Both the position numbers and the translations under genes were made by a program. A DNA stretch of 64,000 nucleotides, from positions 62,001 through 126,000 of the forward strand of contig JAPVLO010000619.1 of NCBI GenBank assembly GCA_027257055.1. The letters run 5' to 3'. Positions 60,540 through 64,000 of this stretch are shown here, in pieces (position 1 is the first letter of the stretch; each line of letters begins with the position of its first letter). Origin of the DNA: Cephalopachus bancanus (lineage: Eukaryota; Chordata; Mammalia; Primates; Tarsiidae). The notes beneath the pieces were generated by a model that worked only from the letters and a program-made list of their open reading frames with translations, was not told where the DNA came from and searched no databases.

Positions 60540-61490
60540 TTCTTCAACAACAGACCCTAACCAAAATGAAATTCCTGAAATGTCAGAAAATGCATTCAGA
60601 ATATTGATTATAAAGAAGCTCAACTAGATTCAACGTAAAGCTGATAATCAAAACAGAGAACTTAGCAGAACAATTTAGGAGGTGAAAGGAGAGACAGAAA
60701 ACGTTAAGAAAAAAAGAACTAAACTCAGTTGTAGGATTCAAAGCACAGTCTCAAGTTTTAGCAATAAGTTAGGCTAAGTGGAAGAAAGAATGTCAGGGAT
60801 GAAAGAGAGATCCTGTGAACTAAACCAGTCAGATAGACATAAAGAATGAAAAATAAAGAAGAATGAGCATACCCTATGAGAAACATGGGATTATATAAGG
60901 AACTAAACCTATGAATCATATGCATTCCAGAAAGAGAAGTTAAGTTAAAACCATAGGCAACATATTCAAGAAAATAATTCAAGAAAAGTCCCCTTGACTT
61001 GAGAGAGACCTAGACAACTAAATACAAAAAACTCAAAGAACTCCTGCAAGATACATCATAAGAAGAGCCTTACCAAGGCATATAGTTGTCAGATTCTCCA
61101 AAATAAACACAATAGAACGTATTCTAACAGCAGCAAGAGAGAAACTATAAATCACTTATCAAGGAAAATACATTAGACTAAAAGCCGACTTCTCAGCAGA
61201 AATCCCACAAACCAGAAGAGAATGGAAGCCTTTATCCAACCTTCTTAAAGAAGAAAAAGGCCAGCCAAGAATCTTATAAACTAGTTAAACTAAGCTTTAT
61301 AAACAAAGGAGAAATAAAGTCCTTCTCCAACACACAAGCACTAAGAGAATTTGTTGACATTAAATTGGTTCTACAGGAGATACTCAAAAGAATTCTAAAC
61401 TTGGAAATAAAACAACTTTCACAATCATAAAAAAATCATAAAAATACAAAGTTCACAGAGCATATATAGCAACTACACATTCACATCCCC
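60540..61490 (+). pseudogene. L1 ORF1 remnant
   Basis: ORF1 encodes the RNA-binding chaperone of L1. Sequence phrases of the coiled-coil and RNA-binding regions are recognisable (GAACTCCTGCAAGATACATCATAAG, GAAGAAAAAGGCCAGCCAAGAATC), but no frame longer than a few dozen codons is open. Confidence 0.65.
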
Positions 61491-61512
61491 AAGTCAGCTA
61501 GCTTACATCAGT

Positions 61513-61812
61513 ATGGCAAGAACAAAATCTCACATATCAACATTATTCTCAAATGTAAATGATCTAAACATCCCATTAAAAAATAAGAGTGGCAAATTGG
61601 ATAAAAAGAAAACAACAAAACTCTGCCATATGCTAGCTACAAGAGACTCACCTACTGGCCAAAGACAACCACAGATTCAAAGTAAATGGATAGAAAAAGA
61701 TATACAAGCAAGTGAGTATGAAAAACAAGCAGGAGTAACCAACGTCATATCACATAGCTTAGACTCTAAACCCAAAACAGTGAGAAAAAAGAAAAATAAG
61801 AGCATTATATAA
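61513..61812 (+). pseudogene. L1 ORF2 endonuclease N-terminus
   Basis: The 99-codon frame starts MARTKSHISTLFSNVNDLNI, equivalent to the conserved start of the L1 ORF2 endonuclease (TLNVNGLN motif region). It continues through the CHMLATRDSP segment, which replaces the usual CxQETH. The Glu of the ETH catalytic motif is Asp here. The frame stops at 61810-61812. Confidence 0.78.
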
Positions 61813-61907
61813 TGATAGGTGCATTTAACAAGAAGGAAGATTTAACTATCTTAAACATATACATACCAAACCCTGGAGCACCTAAATTCACGAAACAAAT
61901 GTTACTT

Positions 61908-63097
61908 TATAGGGAGCCAGCCTTGGAGGCCAACCTGATTCACAGGGTCCGGGTGGGCTGAAGACACCTGGCCACAGGGCGAGCCCAGGAAGCTGAGGCC
62001 CTTCTGTCTTTCACCTTTGCTGTTTGATACCGCCGAAGAATTCTGTGCAGTCGTGGAAGAAGAAAATGGCATGTTTATGTGAAGTACTCACAGCTAACCT
62101 GGAAATATCATGGTTTATTTTTCCATATTTCCCATTATGCCACTTGGCCTTTTCTAACATATGCAAGGGTTAAACTCTGAAGCACATCAAGAATGCTTTC
62201 TTTCACTTGGTTATACGTTACTAGATATTGCTTAAGTAATAAATGATATAAGTATATTCACTCCTTATTTGATTTTTGATTATGCAGTTTAGTGTTTAGA
62301 CATAAGGATTTTTAGAAGCACAAGTTTATAGTAGTTCATTATAAATTCATTATAAGTTCGAATACTTATCTAGGAGTTTGTAGGTGACTTATAACGCTGT
62401 TTTCACTAACTTAGGATAAAGAGTAATGTTAAGGTTTTTACTTAATTCTATAGTTAAAACTATAAACTTATAACTCTAAGTTAACATTTATAGAGTAGGT
62501 TTTCACTGAACTCAGAATATAATAATCAGACACTTTTATGACAGATCAGCTAAAACAGAAAGTAACCTTGAGGGGCCTGGGAAACATTACTGAAAGCTTC
62601 TTTTGAGTTCTCTTTAGAAACAAGCACTGCAAGATAAGAGAAAAGTAATGAGGACATCTGGACAAGGGATGCGATCACAGGACTCTGAAGAACATAAGAG
62701 CCTAAGATGAGAATATTCCTGACACATAAAGAAATATACACTTAAAGAAACTTTCTTGAAACATTTGTAATTTGGGACATTGGACTGAGAGTGTCATTGT
62801 TGGCTTTATGAATAAGACATTGTCTGGAGGCCTATGGAAATCTTGATTTGTTTGCTACTAAAGCCTATGGGAATCTTGGTTTGTTCGCTACTAAGACCAC
62901 TAGCTGGTAACTTTTAAAAGATATGTATGTGAAAGAATTTTCTTTGTCTTGCCCCTTCATGAATGGTATAAAAGCTCTGCATTAACTAGCATTAAATTGT
63001 CATCTGTTCAAGAAGCAGGTGTCTGGTATATGATCTTCATCCATCGCCTGTCTCTCCTTCAACACTTCCCACGACCCTCGCGGGGCGGGCCCCCACA
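61908..63097 (+). repeat. Solo LTR, probable class II (ERVK-like)
   Basis: A 1190-bp block inserted in the L1 ORF2. It begins TATAGGGAGCC (for canonical TGTAGGGAGCC) and ends CCCCCACA. TTACTT at 61902-61907 and TTGCTT at 63098-63103 are a 6-bp target duplication with one mismatch, the length typical of class II ERVs. A TATAAAA box lies at about 62968. Confidence 0.75.
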
Positions 63098-63103
63098 TTG
63101 CTT

Positions 63104-64000
63104 GAACTTATGAAATATATCAAGAGAAACACTATGATAGTAGGTGACTTCAAGGTCCAACTGACATCACTCGATAGATCATAAAAAGCATATAATTCAC
63201 AAAAAAATACTGGACCTAAATAAAACTACAGACAAAATTGACCTATCAGATATCTACAGAACTTTCCACCCAACAAGTACAGAATATACATTCTTCTCAT
63301 CTCTGCATGGAACAATCTCCAAAATAGACCATATGCTTGTCCATAAAGCAAGTCTCAGTAAATTTAAAAACACCAAAATAATACCCAGCATCTTCTTGTG
63401 CCACAGTGGAATAACATTAGAAATCAACATTAAGAGGAGCTTCCCAAACTACACCATTACATGAAGAGTGAACAAATTGTTCTTGAATGATCCAGGGACC
63501 AAATAGTTTCACATGTGAATTTTGTCAGATACACAAAGAAAAGCTGGTACCAATTCTATTAAAACTAAGAAACTAAGCATTCCAAAAAAAATTGGGGAGA
63601 AGGGATTCCTTCCTAAGTTATTCTGTCAAAACATATTGACACAAAAACCAGGCAAGGTTACAGCAACAAAATAAAACTACAGGCCTATTTTCCTGATGAA
63701 TATAGATGCAAAAATTTTTAACAAAATACTAGCAAATCAAATTCAGCAGTACATCAAAATCATTATCCATCATGAGTAAGTGGACTTTATTCCAGGCATA
63801 CAAAGATGGTTAAATATTTGCAAATCAATGAACATGATCCACCACATGAACAGAAAAACCATATGATCATCTCAATAGATGCAGAAAAAGCATTCAGTAA
63901 AATCCGACATCCCTTCATGATTTTAACCCTTAACAAAGAGGTTATATATCTAAAAAGAAAAAAAAATTGGGGGCCATATATGACAAACCAACAACAAACA
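63104..64000 (+). pseudogene. L1 ORF2 remnant, with an internal deletion
   Basis: TTGAACTTATGAAAT resumes the endonuclease right after the LTR. At about 63500-63510 the sequence jumps from the C-terminal endonuclease (GATCCAGGGACCAAATAG) to the RT fingers region (TTTTGTCAGATACACAAAGAAAAGC). Stops are frequent. Confidence 0.78.

Larger units (their letters stand above)
59480..64000 (+). mobile_element. Older L1 with 5' UTR-like, ORF1 and ORF2 remnants
   Basis: The order is 5' UTR-like sequence (59480-60330, with a repeated GCCTGAGCCACCACTCCCTC-type phrase), ORF1 region (60540-61490) and ORF2 start (61513). An inserted LTR follows, then more ORF2 (63104 onward), running out of the window. CCTGAAATGTCAGAAAATGCATTCAGAATATTGATT and ATCCCACAAACCAGAAGAGAATGG are L1 ORF1-region phrases. 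Confidence 0.82.

Noticed and set aside
1..64000. Nuclear copy of mitochondrial DNA
   Set aside because: Tarsier genomes are reported to have notable ones, so I looked, but no stretch resembled mitochondrial genes or tRNAs.
1..64000. CRISPR array, bacterial operon or phage
   Set aside because: The repeats present are eukaryotic SINE, LINE, LTR and microsatellite types. There is no regular spacer-repeat pattern.

Overview
The window reads as nuclear DNA of a primate. It is packed with Alu elements, L1 fragments and endogenous retrovirus (ERV) remnants, plus old DNA transposons, MIR and L2. I found no intact host protein-coding gene, tRNA gene, CRISPR array or bacterial feature. The dominant younger Alu copies share a signature unlike standard anthropoid Alus: GGCTCAGCC near the 5' end, ACAATAAATCA in the linker, TGTAGTTCC at the start of the right arm, GGCCACTGC in the right arm and CTCCAACTC at the 3' end. 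The Alu type that dominates lemur and galago genomes is not seen. My inference is a haplorhine primate outside the anthropoids, with a tarsier as the best guess. No database was searched.

Layout. 1-1315: 3' end of a fairly young L1 with an ORF2 frame open from the window edge. 2700-6850: remnant of a class I ERV with two R/U5-like segments, a tRNA-Trp-like primer site and a large tandem duplication. 7500-14900: mosaic of Alus, old L1M pieces, an L1 3' end and a 575-bp mariner-type element that keeps both ends of its transposase gene. 15400-18270: mostly unrecognised sequence with an Alu. 18270-22140: reverse-strand L1 split by a 600-bp unclassified insertion. 22790-25000: Alu cluster and a GGAA array. 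26150-26810: reverse-strand fragment of an ERV env gene. 27085-30360: 5'-truncated L1 ending in an Alu. 30700-40700: mostly unrecognised sequence with Alus, a long polypyrimidine tract and the C-terminal end of a mariner transposase. 41171-42513: internally deleted Tigger DNA transposon. 43440-49703: 5' half of a reverse-strand class I ERV with LTR, tRNA-His primer site, gag, pro and pol, but no env or 3' LTR. 50096-50579: one retroposed unit in which a 5S rRNA-like head precedes a complete Alu inside one pair of target-site duplications. 51300-59480: mostly unrecognised sequence with Alus and MIRs. 59480-64000: older L1 interrupted by a solo class II LTR.

The features do not form a pathway; the logic is nested insertion. 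The most unusual object is the 5S-Alu composite near 50.1-50.6 kb. It keeps the 5S internal Pol III promoter boxes upstream of the Alu and appears to have been inserted as one piece by the L1 machinery. The mariner-type deletion derivative at 10.2-10.8 kb and the lineage-specific Alu subfamily are the next most interesting. All retroviral genes here are visibly broken by stops, frameshifts or lost catalytic residues.
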